A stretch of DNA of 64,000 nt from Neocallimastix lanati (nom. inval.) (lineage: Eukaryota > Neocallimastigomycota > Neocallimastigomycetes > Neocallimastigales > Neocallimastigaceae), in contig JACVTC010000022.1 in assembly GCA_016946835.1 (NCBI GenBank), forward strand, positions 1,166,001 through 1,230,000, written 5' to 3'. Under the pieces are notes generated by a model. That model did not search any database. It had not been told where the DNA came from and was given only the letters and a program-made list of their open reading frames with translations. This document shows, piece after piece, positions 1 through 14,240 of the stretch; within the stretch, counting starts at the first letter, position 1; the number at the start of each line of letters is the position of its first letter. A program made the position numbers and the translations under genes.

Positions 1-2
1 TA

Positions 3-271
3 AATTTAGATAATTCAAAATTACTTTTCGTTGAGCATATAGCAGAAGTAATTTATATGGATATTCTTGAAAATAATTTATTAGTTTATACCATTAATAA
101 TAAAGTTAATCATTTTGTTTTAGATTATGATCGAAAAAGTTAGTTTTATTTATTTTTTATTTTTTATTTTTTATTTTTTTATTTATTTATATATTTATTC
201 TTTTATTTATTAATGAAAAAAAAATATATATATATATATTTTTTTTCCAATAACTATTGTTCATGTCATTA

Positions 272-324
<53 letters not shown>

Positions 325-553
325 TAAATGTCTTTTTAATTAATAAATAATTATAATTTATTTATTACTAGATAATAAATTAAAGGTTACCTACTTCTCA
401 GAATTATCTATTGCTGAATTTGTTGAAAATCCAAGAGATGTTAAAAGTCTTTCTTGGTATCCAGTTAAATTAAGTAAGTTTAATTATTAATATATTTATA
501 ATAATAATTTAATTTTATGATTTATAATTAATATCAATGAGTTATTTATATAT

Positions 554-608
<55 letters not shown>

Positions 609-755
609 TTAAATAATAGGTAAACCAGACCCTAAGGAATTGTTAATGTGTCCAATTTTGATGATTTATAAAGGAGAATTTAAAATTATTGTTAGAGTAT
701 GATTTATTATAAATTTATTAATTATTATAAATTATAATTCACCAAAAAAAAAAAA

Positions 756-786
<31 letters not shown>

Positions 787-1004
787 TTATATAATATTTT
801 TATATATTTATATTTATTTTTATTCAATATTAATAATATAACACATATATATTTATATTTTGGTAATTAGGAAGTAGAAAGAATGTATATTCATCATCTA
901 GCAAAGAATATTGAATATTATTGGACATCAATGGGTTGGGATGTTGAAGTTGGAAAATTATATAATTCATTGTGGTTATTTGATGGAAAAGAAATAAAGG
1001 TATG

Positions 1005-1035
<31 letters not shown>

Positions 1036-3059
1036 GTAACACAATATATTATAAAGAATAATTGTATCCACATTTTTAATTTTATATATATAATATTAAA
1101 TAATTATAAATAATAATTTCAATTAAATGCATTTTTTATTAAATATATATATATATATATATTTAATATAATTATAAGATGTGGGTTAATATATTATTAC
1201 CAAAAGAAATGAATTCATTATGGAAACATGAGCTCTATGCACCATTAAATACACCATCCTTTACATTTACAGTTGATTTCTGCCCATTATGTAAGTATAC
1301 TACCAATATTATAATAATAATACTAACCTCTCTTTTTATTATAATTAATAAATATAATATTAAAAGAAAAAATATATCATTAAAAATTTTAATTATAGTT
1401 AACACTTTATAATTAATAAAATAAAATATATACATATATATATATATATATATATTTAAATTTTAATGTCATTTTTAATAAATATATTATTTTAATATAT
1501 ATATACTCATTTAGTGGTATTATTATATAAAGGAATTATTATGGGTGTAAGTCAATCTTTATCCTTAAAATGTAGTATGGAAATTGTATACTTTAAGCCA
1601 GACAAGAAATCGCATCTTTTCCTTCCATATTTTATAAAATATTTATTATCAAATAAGTAAAAATAATTAATATAATATATATATATATGAAATTTATTTT
1701 TACAACTAATAAATAAAACATGAATAATATCATTATTAGTAGTATTAGTAATCGTAATAATTGTAGTAATAGTAATAGTAGTAATAGAAGTAGTAGTAGT
1801 AGTAATAAGTGAAAACAAATTCATTTATATATATTATAATATTCATTCCTTTTATATTTATAATATTTTATTATATTATTATTATTAGTTTATATGATGA
1901 AGCGGTTAGATTTGTTGATTGCTTCCAAAATCTTGAATACTTTGGTCATGCCTTGGAATTATTATTACATTATGTCTTGGAAGAAGAAGTTGAAAATAGA
2001 AAGCATGGTGGTAAAGGTAAGAAATCAAAATAAAGTTTAATATATATATATATATATATATAACAATAATAATAAATTGAATTAAATCCTTTTTCTTAAA
2101 AAAAAAAAAAATAGTAATATTAATTATTAATAATTAATAAAAATATAGGTGAATTATTATCACTTGTTATTAAATTTATTAAAAATTATAATCAATACTT
2201 CGATATTATTGTTCAATGTGCAAGAAAAACTGAAGTTTTGGTTTGGGAATATTTCTTTTCTATTGTTGGAGATCCAAAAATATTATTCAAAGTAATAAAA
2301 TATTTAAGATATATTCATATTAATATTAAGTATTATTTTTTTATTAAGAATTGAATAATTATTTAATATAATATATATATCTTTTATTTTTTTTTTTTTT
2401 TTTTTTTTTATTTTATTTTATTTTATTTTATTTTTTATATATATTTATAGCAATGTATTAGTGATGGCCGCTTAAGAACAGCCACTTCATATCTAATTAT
2501 TATTCAAACATTAGAACCACTTGAAGTTAGTGAAAAGGTAATGATTTTCTAATTATCAACTATAATATTTTATAATAAATAAATATATAAAAATAAATAT
2601 GTATTTAATATATATGTATATATAAATAATTAACATAATTATTTTTTTTTTTTTTATCTAATCAAGATGGCTGTTGATTTATTGGAAAAAGCTTTTGAAA
2701 TGGAAGATTATAATGTAAAATTATTTTAAATTATATATAATATATTTACTATGATTAAAATAAAAAAAAAAAAAAAAAAAAAAGTTTTCTTATTTCTTAT
2801 ATTAATAGTACTTTTAACTTTTTTTTTTCCTTTATTGTATATAATAATTATTATTATTATCCATTTATTACATTAAATCAGTTATGTCAAGAGTTAATTA
2901 GATTCCTTTCAACCATCAATGGTACTTTTATTTTTTTTATTTTTTTTTTTTTTTTTTAATTTGTGCTCTATTATTATTTTAATTATTAATAAATATACTA
3001 GATTTGAACAAAATTAAAAAAAAAAATAATAATAATAATAATAATAATAAAAATACAAG

Positions 3060-3100
<41 letters not shown>

Positions 3101-3284
3101 AATTATTATTATTGTTAATATTATTATTATTATCTAATAGATTCAGGATATATACTATTTTCAAAATATACTAAAAATTCAGATTCTACTGAAAATTTAC
3201 CAATAGAAAATTTGTAAATCTTTACCCTTTTTTAATCTATCCTTAATTACAAAATTTAATATATATATCCTAATTTTTTCTTTT

Positions 3285-3315
<31 letters not shown>

Positions 3316-3842
3316 GGTTAAAAATAAAATAGAAACATAAATGAAAATAAAAATATGGATGAAGAAAATGAAGAAACTAACAAACAACAAGAAGACGATA
3401 ATGATGATAATGAAAATAATTCTAATGAAAATGAAAATGAAAATGATGATGAATATTCTGAAGGTAAAAAAATTATGGAATTAAATAAACTTGGTGAAAA
3501 GAAAGAAAAACAATCAAAATCTATTATCGAATCTGATTTAGTAAGGAAATCATTAAAAAAAATAATAAAAAATTAAATTAAATTATAACAATTATAAAAA
3601 TTTTAATTATTAATAAAAATAATAATAATAATATCAATAACTAAACTTTTTTTATTATATATATATATATTTTTCTATTTAATTTTATTTTTTAACATAA
3701 TATATTAGATTCATATTGAAGATTTAATTATAAAACAAACCTTTTCATTATTATCACAAAATAAAATACGATCAGTTGGTAAAATAGCAAGACTTTTAGG
3801 ATTTCCATTAAAAGAATGGCTTATAGAGGAAAGGTATATTGA

Positions 3843-3907
<65 letters not shown>

Positions 3908-4092
3908 TATAACAAATATAAAGCAATAGTTTATTTTTCTTTTTTTGCTTTATTTTTATTTTTATTTTTAATTTTTCTAATAATATTAATTAAATATAAA
4001 TTATCTACGTATATAAACAAAAATATAAAAATAAAAATAAACATAAAAAATTATTAATATTTAAAAAATAAATATATTAAATATATTAAAAA

Positions 4093-4140
<48 letters not shown>

Positions 4141-4338
4141 TATCATATATATATATATATATATTTATAAAGAAGTGAAAATAATAAATTTGAAATTGAA
4201 AATTGGAATGAAGCTTTTATATCTTTACATGAACAATTTAAATGGCCACTTCCAGGTAATTAAATTTTTTTATATAAATTTATTACATAAAGAATTTTAT
4301 TTTGTTTTGTTTTGTTTTGTTTTTACTTTATTTTATTT

Positions 4339-4411
<73 letters not shown>

Positions 4412-4829
4412 TAAAAAGATGATATTATTTCTGTAAAGAATTATATTCAAGATTATATAGAAAATATATTAATAATAGAAAGAGAGGAAGAAAATTCAAA
4501 TACTACTGAAGATAATGATCGACAAAATGAATCTAAAAACTTTATAAAGAAAAGAGGAAATTCATCTAATATTCATATTCCAATCACTAATAGATCCGTT
4601 CATAATGAAATTGATGAAATAAAGTTTGTATAATTATATAATTATTTTTATATAAAAAATTTTAATAATAAAAATAAAAATAAAAAAAAAAAAAAAAAAA
4701 AAATGAAAAATAAATAATTAAAATTAAATATTAAAAATTTAATATTAAAAATTATAATAATAATAATAATTTATAATAAAATATATATATATTTATTTAT
4801 TTTATTTATTAATAATATTTATATATTAT

Positions 4830-4862
<33 letters not shown>

Positions 4863-5148
4863 ATTGTTGTTGTATAAATTTTATAGTTTCTTAATACATA
4901 TATTCCAAGAATTAAAAATGAATGACTGGGTTTTATTATTAGCTTCATTATCATTTAATATTCAAGCAATTATTAATACTTTATTAAGTAGTGAAAATCA
5001 AAATGTCCTTTTAGAAAATTTAAAGGAAGTATTATTAAATTCTAAAGGTAAAGGATATCCTCCACTTTATTCAGCTATTAATGATATATTAGAAAAAGAA
5101 GAGCAACGTCGTAAAAAAAAAGAAGATGATGAAGAAGAAGAAGAATAA
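3..5148 (+). CDS. RIC1: RIC1 homologue (Rab6/Ypt6 GEF subunit), 3' part
   Basis: Seventeen exons encode the C-terminal 699 residues; the 5' end lies outside the window. Exons: 3-138, 372-473, 620-696, 871-999, 1179-1290, 1515-1656, 1889-2016, 2149-2291, 2451-2537, 2667-2714, 2882-2921, 3141-3213, 3333-3540, 3709-3833, 4173-4255, 4419-4623, 4887-5148; all junction phases agree. Recognisable RIC1 blocks are EYFGHALELLLHYVLEEE (exon 7), IVQCARKTEVLVWEYFF (exon 8) and TSYLIIIQTLE (exon 9). Ric1 pairs with Rgp1 and activates the Golgi Rab Ypt6/Rab6 in endosome-to-Golgi traffic. Exon 13 is acidic and N/E-rich, and the C-terminus ends in a basic stretch followed by an acidic E-rich tail. Family assignment is firm; single splice sites in A/T runs are less certain. 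Confidence 0.88.
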
Positions 5149-5353
5149 AATTAAAATTAAAAATTAAAATAATAAATAATAAATAATAAATAATAAATAA
5201 TAAATAATAAATAAAACGAATAATAATAGGAATTAAAATTAAAATATATATAATATTATGTATATTTTATTATCATCTCTTTCATATATAAAGAAATAGA
5301 AAGAAATAGAAATAAAAAAAAAAAAAAAATAATAATAATAATAATAATAATAA

Positions 5354-5423
<70 letters not shown>

Positions 5424-5690
5424 TTTATTAAAAAAAAAAAAAAAAAATATCAAATACCAAAATATAAAAATTCCCATATTTGTTAAATCTTACATATATA
5501 ATCTACTTTCTAAGTTAATGACTATAAAACAAATAAAAAATTACAAATTAATAATAATAAATAAATAAAAATAAAAATAAAAACACCGTAAATTCGCTTT
5601 AAACTTTTTAATTAATTTTATCTACTTATACATTTTTTCCTTAATTATTTTTTAACTTTATTATTTATTTATGTTTTTATTTATTCGCAT

Positions 5691-5741
<51 letters not shown>

Positions 5742-5772
5742 ATTGAATTTATAATTTTCAGAAATTTTATTT

Positions 5773-5822
<50 letters not shown>

Positions 5823-6206
5823 TTTCTTTTTTTTTTTTTTTTTTTTAAGTTTTTGTTTTTTTTTTTGTTTATAATTTCCATTTAAGGAAAATTTAATTAT
5901 AAAAAAGAAAATAAAAACCAATAGTTACGAATGATTTTTTAAGAATTTGAAAAAGATTTACGTGATGAATAATTTATAAATTTTTTAAATAATTTAAATA
6001 TGTTTAAATGTTCTCTTGTATATGATTTATATTTACTATTTTTGATTGATATTTTTTTTCCTTTCTATATATAATATATATATTTTTTTTTTATTTTTTT
6101 ATTTTTATTTTTATAAAAATTAAAAAAAAAAAATAAAAAAAAAACTATAAAATAGTTGTTTTATTATTTTATATATATTGAGTTATACAAAATAAATTAT
6201 TTTTTA
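5149..6206. other. Convergent intergenic region RIC1/GRP94
   Basis: About 1.06 kb between two 3' ends. It holds ATAAATA repeats just after the RIC1 stop, (AAT)n at about 5330-5420, a poly-A run at about 5695-5737 and (ATTT)n at about 5770-5820. Several AATAAA-like signals could serve both transcripts. No coding signal is seen. Confidence 0.7.
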
Positions 6207-6211
6207 TTTAT

Positions 6212-8980
6212 TTATAATTCATCTTTAACGTTAGCTTCTTCCTTCTTTTCTTCCTTTTCTTCTTCATCACCGACATCTTCAATAGCTTCGGTTTTAGTTT
6301 CCTTTTCTTCATCTTCTACAACATTAGAATCTTCTTTTTCATCTTCAACTTCTTCAGTTGTGGCTTCCTTTTCTTTTCCATCAGCTTCTTCATCATTTTC
6401 AGCATCACCATCCTTTTTAGCCTTAGTAGACTTCTTCTTCTTCTTACCAGCCTTAGCGGCAGCTTCTGGATCAGCGTATTCTGGAGCTGGTTTACTTTCA
6501 AATTCAACCTTCTTAGATAATTCAACACCAAGGTTCTTTCTCAAGATACGATCAATACGATCAGCAAACTTCTTATTATCCTTAATAGAGTAACCAGAAC
6601 GTAACATAGCAGTTTCAAATAAGACCATAGATAATTCTTCAGTGGCCTTGTTTGTTTTACCATCGTTAACCTTTTCTAAAAGTGATTCAATAACTGGGTG
6701 CTTTGGATTAATTTCCATATGCTTACGTTGACCTGAATAAATAATTTTCATGTATTGATCTTGAGTTGGAATAGCTTGAGCATTCATAAGACGTTCCATG
6801 TTTCCGGACCAGCCGTATTCGTTAGCAACAATAGCACATGGACTCTTAGTAAGACGGTTAGAAACAGTAACACTTTCAATGTGATCCTTTAAAGTTTCCT
6901 TTAAGTAATCAGCTAATGGCTTGAATTTTTCATTCATAGACTTGAAGTATTCTTCAGTTTCTTCATCTTCATCACCAAACTTTAAACCAACCTTGGCAAT
7001 ATCTTGGAACTTCTTACCTTCGTATTCTGGCATACTACTGAAAACATATTCATCAATTGGTTCTGGGCAGTATAAAACTTCGTAACCACGATTAACAACA
7101 TTTTCAATAAATGGAGACTTCTTAATTTCTTCAAGAGATGGACCAGTTAAGTAGTAAATTTGTTCTTGACCCTTACGCATACGGCTAATGTAATCTTGTA
7201 AAGTGACTAACTTCTTGCCGTGGGAAGAGTTGAAACGTAATAACTTAGCTATTTTATTTCTGTGAGTATGATCTTCAACAACACCAAGCTTGATAGAAGT
7301 GCCAAATTCCTTCATGAAAGTGTTGTACTTTTCTTCATTCTTTTGTAACTTAGTAAACATTTCAATAGCCTTAGAAACAACCTTCTTTTGAATAACCTTT
7401 AAAATTGGTTGATGTTGAATAGTTTCACGAGAAACGTTTAATGGGAAATCATCAGAATCGACTAAACCACGAACGAAAGATAACCATCTTGGAATAAAGT
7501 CTGGCATTTCATCAGTAATAAAAATACGCTTAACATATAACTTAATTGGACTGATATTTTCATTAATATGAGTCATAAATTCTTGTGGAGCCTTACTTGG
7601 AATATATAATAAGCAACGGAAATCAGTTTCTCCTTCAGCTCTAAAATGAATATGGGCTAATGGATCATCACTAGCTCTTGCAAAAGCTTGATAGAAATCA
7701 ACATATTCTTCCTTAGAAATATCTTTTGGCTTTCTAGTCCAAATTGGCTTGTTTTCATTCATAAGTTCCCACTTGGTAACAGTCTTTTCAACCTTTCTAA
7801 ACTTTGGCTTCTTTTCTTCATCTTCGACATCTTCGACATCATCTTCTTCATCATCCTTCTTTTCATCAGCAACTTCAGTTGATTCTTCTTCAATTGGTTC
7901 ATTAATAGTTTCGGTAGTAGTGGTCCAAAGGTAAATTGGGAAATTAATAAATTGAGAATATTTAGTAATAAGATCACGAAGATTATCATCTTCAACATAT
8001 TCTAAAGCATCTTCACGAAGATTCAAGGTAATTTCAGTTCCACGACCTAAAGTATTACCTCTTGGATCTTTGTAAACTTTAAAACCATTTTCGGCATCGG
8101 ATTCCCAAATGTATTGATCATCATCATTATGTTTAGAAACAACAGTAACCCAATCAGCGACTAAGAAAGCACTGTAGAAACCAACACCGAATTGACCAAT
8201 AAGGGAGGAGTCAGCAGTTTCTTCATCTTCCATAGCTTTTAAAAATTCAGATGTACCAGACTTAGCAATAGTACCTAAGTTATTAATTAAATTATCCTTA
8301 GTCATACCAATACCGGTATCAGTTATAACAAGTTTCTTATTTTCTGGATCTGCCTTAATAGTAATGTTTAAATGTGGATTAGTAACAAGAGCTTTATCAT
8401 CAGTTAAAGCTAAGAATCTAATCTTATCTAAGGCATCTGAACCATTAGAAATAAGTTCACGAAGGAAAATTTCCTTATTCTTGTAAATAGAGTTAATAAT
8501 AAGTTTCATAAGTCTGTTAACTATTTATTTCATATATAATGAAATGGTTTATTAAATTTCATATAAATAATTTAAATATTTCAATAAAAAAAATAAAAAA
8601 AAAAAAAACTTAGTATTTAGTAAACAAATACATTAAATAATTTTTACTTATATTTTTATTAATATTTGTATATTCTAAATAATGAAATGAAATATAGAAA
8701 TATTTATTTTTCAATAACTTTATTTCTATATATATTTTTTTACACTTATTTTTATTTTTATTTAACAATCGCATTATTAAATTTAATTTCAAACAATTTA
8801 TAATATATATATTTTTTCTTAATGTTTATATTATTAAAATATACCTTCAGTTTCGAAAGCGTGAGTTTCAGCTCCTTCTTTAGCTTTCTCCATAGTTTCA
8901 GCTTCAGCTTCAGCCTTAACGGCTACAGCAAAAAAAACAACTAAAGTAACTAAATATTTTAATAGAGATTTTATATTCAT
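6212..8980 (-). CDS. HSP90B1: ER Hsp90 chaperone (GRP94/endoplasmin), KDEL-terminated
   Basis: Two exons, 8980-8845 and 8520-6212, encode 814 aa. Exon 1 supplies an N-terminal signal peptide with a hydrophobic core (LVTLVVFFAVAV) and an A/E-rich linker. The intron (8844-8521) must end at the TAG before 8520, because only that acceptor rebuilds the conserved FETEVNRLMKLIINS. The ATPase domain shows FLRELISNGSDALDKIR, DTGIGM (about residue 113) and GQFGVGFYSAFLVAD (about 154-168). An acidic charged linker follows, then the middle domain (NVSRETIQHQPIL) and an acidic C-terminal tail ending in KDEL, the ER retrieval signal. It is an ATP-dependent chaperone of the ER lumen for secreted and membrane clients. 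Codons are richer in G+C than in the neighbours, as expected for a highly expressed gene. Start choice: first ATG, A-rich context. Confidence 0.95.
8521..8844 (-). other. GRP94 intron 1
   Basis: A 324-bp phase-1 intron with donor GTATAT and acceptor AATAG. A second AG (AACAG) lies 7 nt inside the exon and would break the reading frame, so the upstream AG is the one used in this model. Confidence 0.8.
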
Positions 8981-10270
8981 TTTGAACGATTTTAATTTTT
9001 ATTTTTGTTTAATAAATATTATTTCTTCTTCTTATTTTTTTTTTTATTTATTTATTTTGATTTAATTTTATTTTATGTTATTTATTTTATTTATTTTTTT
9101 TTTTCTTTTTTTTTTTTAATTATCAAAATTAAAATCCTTTTATTTTTAAGTACTTTTTTATTTTGCTTTATTTTATTTATTTATTTATTTAAATAATTAT
9201 TTACAAATCAATTGCAAACTCTTATCAATTTCTTTATTGACTTTTTAAATTTATTTTAAACTTCTTCAATACAAAATTATATATTTTTTACAATTTTATA
9301 TTATATTAAAAGCCGATAACTATAAAAAAATAAAAATCTATTTTATATTATTAAAAATATAATAAAATATAAAATAAACTTTAAAAAAAGTAACTATAAA
9401 AAAAATTAAATCTTTTTTATTTAAAAAAATATAATCTTTTTTAATAAAATAAAAGAAATATAATAATAAGAGAAGAAAAAAAAAGAAAATTTTATATCTT
9501 TTATAGACTTTTTTTTTTTTTTCTATTATATCTTTCTTACTTAATCAATAATAGTTTTTTGTATTTAATAAAATTAAAATTTTTATATATTTTTTTTTAA
9601 ATTATATTATTTATTTATTTATTTACTTATTTAATTATCTATTTAATTATTTATTTGTTTATTAATTTATTTATTTATTTATCTATCTATTTATTTATTA
9701 TATCCTATATAATATATAATACACTAGAATATATTATATAATATATTAACTTTAAGAAAAAAAGCGTTGATTTCAAATAATTTCTATCTAATATATTTTA
9801 AAATTATCAATTATTCATATTAAAAATATATTATAAAATATATATTAAATAAGTTATTTAATATATTATATATCTATATTTAATTTTGTTTTAAAATCAA
9901 AGTGAAGTTTAATAAAAAAAAAAAAAAAAGAAAAGCCGTCAAAAAACTTGAAAGAAAATATAAAAAGAATAAAAAAGACATTTAAAAATGAAATAAAATA
10001 AGGAAGTTAAAGATTTCAATGTAATAAAAAGCATTAATACACATTAAATATTATATAAATTTAATAAAATGAAAAAATTCAAAGAACATATCAGTAATAC
10101 AAAAAATCAAAATGCATAAATATATATAGAAATATTTGTTTTTATATTAATTACATTTTATTACAGTCATGATTCAAGCTTAAGAATATAATATTAATAT
10201 GAATTCTAAATATATAATTATGTTTATAAAGATTAACCAATTAGAAAATCAATATAAACTAAAGCATTTA

Positions 10271-10277
<7 letters not shown>

Positions 10278-10321
<44 letters not shown>
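10278..10321. repeat. 44-nt homopolymeric A tract
   Basis: An uninterrupted run of A. Similar long runs recur across the window and are typical of this genome's non-coding DNA. Confidence 0.85.
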
Positions 10322-10322
<1 letters not shown>

Positions 10323-10435
10323 CATTTATTATTAAATTTTATAATTAATATTATCTTTGAAAGTCTAAATTTATAACCTATGAAATATATGTATATAGAA
10401 AATCATTTATTGTATATTTGATATTATAATTTACT

Positions 10436-10660
10436 ATTTATTATTATTTATTATTTATTATTACATTTTATTTATTATTATTTATTATTTATTATTTATT
10501 ATTTATTATTTATTATTTATTATTTATTATTTATTATTTATTATTTATTATTACATTTTATTTATTAATATATTATTAATTATTATTTATTATATATTAT
10601 TTATTATTTATTATTTATTATTTATTATTTATTATTTATTATTTATTATTATTTATTATT
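10436..10660. repeat. (ATTATTT)n heptamer repeat
   Basis: Many near-perfect tandem copies of TTATTAT/ATTATTT, broken once by TACATTTTATTTATTAA at about 10550-10570. Non-coding. Confidence 0.8.
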
Positions 10661-11678
10661 CAATTATTTATTTAGTATTCATTATGTATTTATTATTATT
10701 TATTTAATATAATTTATTAATTATTTAATATGAAATTAAAAAGGTATAATACAATCTATTAAAATAAGAAATTCATTAATCATTAAAAAATAAATTACAT
10801 TGGATTAAGAAATATATAAATTTGAGTTATCTTATTCAAAATGATATACTTAAATAAAGATTATAAAATTAGGTTTAATAATTCATATAATTAATAAATA
10901 AAACGTTTTTTCAAAACAAAATGTTTATGATCCATTCCTTTTTTGTTGGAAAATTACCATTGGTGGATTACCATTATACGCTGCGCATATTCATTGGTTT
11001 TTAATTAATTACAGTTGATTGTTGTGAATTTATTAAAAATTTTACACAATCCAAATTATTACAAATAATTTTAATAATAACAAATAAATATTAATAATAA
11101 ATCTTAATAAATAATAAATAAATATTAATTTAATTTAGATTCAATTCGTTAAGTAATTGGAAAAAAAAATGATATTTATTTTTCCATTAATAAATAAGTA
11201 TATATATTAATTAATTTTAATAATTATATATTTAATTTTCTTTTAAGACTTTTCGAAAATAATTTTTATATTAATTCATATCAATTTTATCCTAATCCTA
11301 TTACTGTACAATTTATACTATTTTTTTTTTGTTATAATTACTGAGAAAGTTAATAAATTAGTACATTCATTGTAAAATTTTGATCTTTTATGGAAATATA
11401 ATGAAATTATGAAAAAATAATAATAATAATAATATTAATGAAGTATATATGATTTATCATCAATCACATATCATTAAAGTTAAGCAGGTGAGAATGAAAT
11501 TCTTATAATAGAGTTTTTGTTTCTCGCTAAATTTTTTTTTATGATTTTAATTATTAATAAAATATATTATAATGTAATTGTTTTTTCAATTTCAATAATT
11601 AATTTATACAAAAAATTCTTGTATATGAAATATTTAAATCGAAAAAATAAGGTTTAATTTTTAATTCTTATGAATCAA

Positions 11679-12006
11679 GTGCATTTCGCAATCATACATT
11701 TCTCGATGTGGCGAATTTTATATGTGGCTTGTATTTAATAATTAAATAAACAATAAATATTCTTTTTTTTTGTATATATATAATTTATTAATATTCAATT
11801 ATAAAAATAATTTTTTATAATTCTTTTTTAATAGAATATATTACTATTTCTTTTGAAATAATATTTAAAAATATTTAATTGAAAAAATATATTATTATTT
11901 CTTTTAAAATAATAATTATTTATATATTTATTTATGATTATATAGAATTTCTTAAAAATGTATGACTTTATTTACAAAATATTATACGCTACATTTCGAA
12001 ATGCAC
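11679..12006. mobile_element. MITE-like element, copy 1 (GTGCATTTCG termini)
   Basis: A 328-bp AT-rich element. Its left end reads GTGCATTTCGCAATCATAC. Its right end, read inward on the other strand, begins GTGCATTTCGAAATGTAGCG, so the termini are inverted. The interior (from TAAATAAACAATAAATA through TATTCAATTATAAAAA to GTATGACTTTATTTA) matches 54374-54648 closely, establishing a dispersed family. It carries no ORF. The terminal motif is shared with the MULE at 17963-23610, so it may be a non-autonomous relative (inference). Confidence 0.7.
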
Positions 12007-12844
12007 AATATCTCCATTCTTATTATTAATGAAATAAAAATTAAAAAGACTAGATTAAAATTTTCAATTTTTCTATTGATATAATTATTTATTATTATTA
12101 AATTATTATTAAACAGTTTTTAGTTAATTATTAATGAATCGTTAATAAAAATATTCAAATTATGTTTGATTTTCTTACTTCCAAAAAGATATTGAATTTT
12201 ATTCTAATTTAAATAAAATTTAAAACCTCTAAATATTTAATGAATTATTATTTATTAATCAACTTCAATTTTCTTATTATTTTAGAGCTTTTAATATATA
12301 AAATGAAATTATATATTCTAATTTTTTTAAGTTTTTTAAATTTTTTTATTTAAATAAATTTTAGGTCTGAAATAATAAAACCAAAAAAGAAATAATTATT
12401 AACAATTGATTAAAGAGATATTATTTTAATATATTCTAAAATATTCAAAAATTTAAATAATATTTAGGAAATAAAATAATAATTGACTTATAATAATTAA
12501 ATAACGTTCATTATTGTTTATTTTTATGTTTAATAATAGTAGAATTTCATTTGGTGAAAAGATTATAAAAAAAAAATATGTGTATAAAATAAAATACTAT
12601 AGTGGCTAAGTAATTGATATAAAAATTCTTGTATATAAAATATAACATGTAAATAAAAAAATTAAACTATAAATTAAAAATTATATTTAGTGTTTATTTG
12701 CTCTAACGAGGAATAACATAATAAAGTATATGTAAAATTTTTAAGATTAATAATAAAGATTAAGGAAAAATATCTAATATATAAAACTAAGTTTTGTATA
12801 TTATGTAAAAAAAATTATTGAAATTCTATAGAACTTATATAACT

Positions 12845-12846
12845 TT

Positions 12847-12889
<43 letters not shown>

Positions 12890-12891
12890 TT
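12845..12891. repeat. (ATTT)n microsatellite
   Basis: About eleven tandem TTTA units. Confidence 0.8.
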
Positions 12892-13265
12892 AAAATATTT
12901 TTTAAACTTTAATTTTTTTTTTTTTTTTTAATATGAAAAAGTAAGAGGAAATGATTTTAATGTTTAGTTTGAAGTTTTGTATCATTTATATTTTTTGTAA
13001 ATTTTGATGAATCTTTAACTTCATCATCCTTATTGATATTTGTGATATTTTCGTTTTCTTGAATTTGCTTTTGTTTCACCTTACTTTTTATTTTTTAATT
13101 ATAACATAAAATAAATTATATATATATCATATTTTGGATAAATGTTAGTTGCTTTAAAAATAATGGTATTAAAATTGTTTAAATGAATACTATATTATGA
13201 ATAAGATGATAATGGAGATGGAAATCTGTCAGTTTTTATTAACAAATGATAAATATAGTACAGAT

Positions 13266-13308
<43 letters not shown>

Positions 13309-14149
13309 TTGAAATGGTCCAATTTTTGATATTATAGTTATGTTTTTATTCTGAATTAACGCTTATAATAATTTATAAATTATAGTTGTATTATTATATT
13401 TATATTAAAGGAAGATTTTATCAAGTTAATAATATTCAATTAAGAATTAGAAATAAAGAAGAAAATGCTCTAATAGTATAAATAGCATTATAAAGATCAT
13501 ATATATTGAAAATATCAAATATATGTTAAAAACAAGATAAAATACACTATTTATTAATATATTTAATATATATATAAAACAGTGTAAATATATATAACCA
13601 TATAACATATATTGTTGTATTTGATATTTATATTAAAAAAATATATACAAATCCTGGTATTATTTTAATTTTAATATATTATAGAAATACGATATATGCT
13701 AAAATATGGAACGAATATGTATATTTGTAAAAGAATATAGTATAAATATTGATATATTTAACTAATAATCTGAATATTTTATATCTTAATAGACAGGAGT
13801 TGTTGTAAAGTATTATGGTCGAAATTTCTTATTCACATATATCGAATTACTAGATATGATGATATACGAATTATAAATGTGAAATTCAACGTTAGTGGAC
13901 TTCGATTGAATAAATAAATATTAAGTAATTCTTCATTTTTAAACGTTATGTATTAATAATAAAAATGAATTTATAAAATTAAATTGTGTATTATAAAAGC
14001 AATTTAAGTTAATAAGAAATGTATGTTATTAATGAATCCAAAAATTGTTATATAAATCAAGATGAGAAAATAAAATTAATTATAATTTTTGTTAAATTAT
14101 AATAATATTATTTTAAAAATTAGAGAAACAGATAAATATAAATATTTTT

Positions 14150-14240
14150 TGTATTTATATTTATTTTTATTTTTATTTTTATTTTTATTTTTATTTTTAT
14201 TTTTATTTTTATTTTTATTTTTATTTTTATTTTTTATTTT
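14150..14240. repeat. (ATTTTT)n hexamer array
   Basis: Tandem TTATTT units. The plus-strand reading frame through it is an artefact of the repeat (Leu/Phe only), not a gene. T-rich imperfect repeats continue to about 14390. Confidence 0.8.

Noticed and set aside
4175-4414. Poly-Ile-ending frame within RIC1
   Set aside because: It covers RIC1 exon 15 in another frame and an (AAT)n intron; a shadow and a repeat artefact.
6156-6593. 145-aa plus-strand frame rich in Ser
   Set aside because: It is antisense to the acidic C-terminus of GRP94; the Glu/Asp codons read as Ser/Phe on the other strand.
9005-9196. 63-aa Phe/Leu-rich frame upstream of GRP94
   Set aside because: Low-complexity T-rich promoter DNA with no conserved feature.
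12966-13105. Minus-strand K/N/D-rich open stretch resembling a C-terminal exon
   Set aside because: No partner exon, start or conserved domain nearby; low-complexity charged sequence arises easily here.
13795-13870. Plus-strand stretch TGVVVKYYGRNFLFTYIELL
   Set aside because: Only about 27 codons before stops, with no family match I can name and no flanking support.
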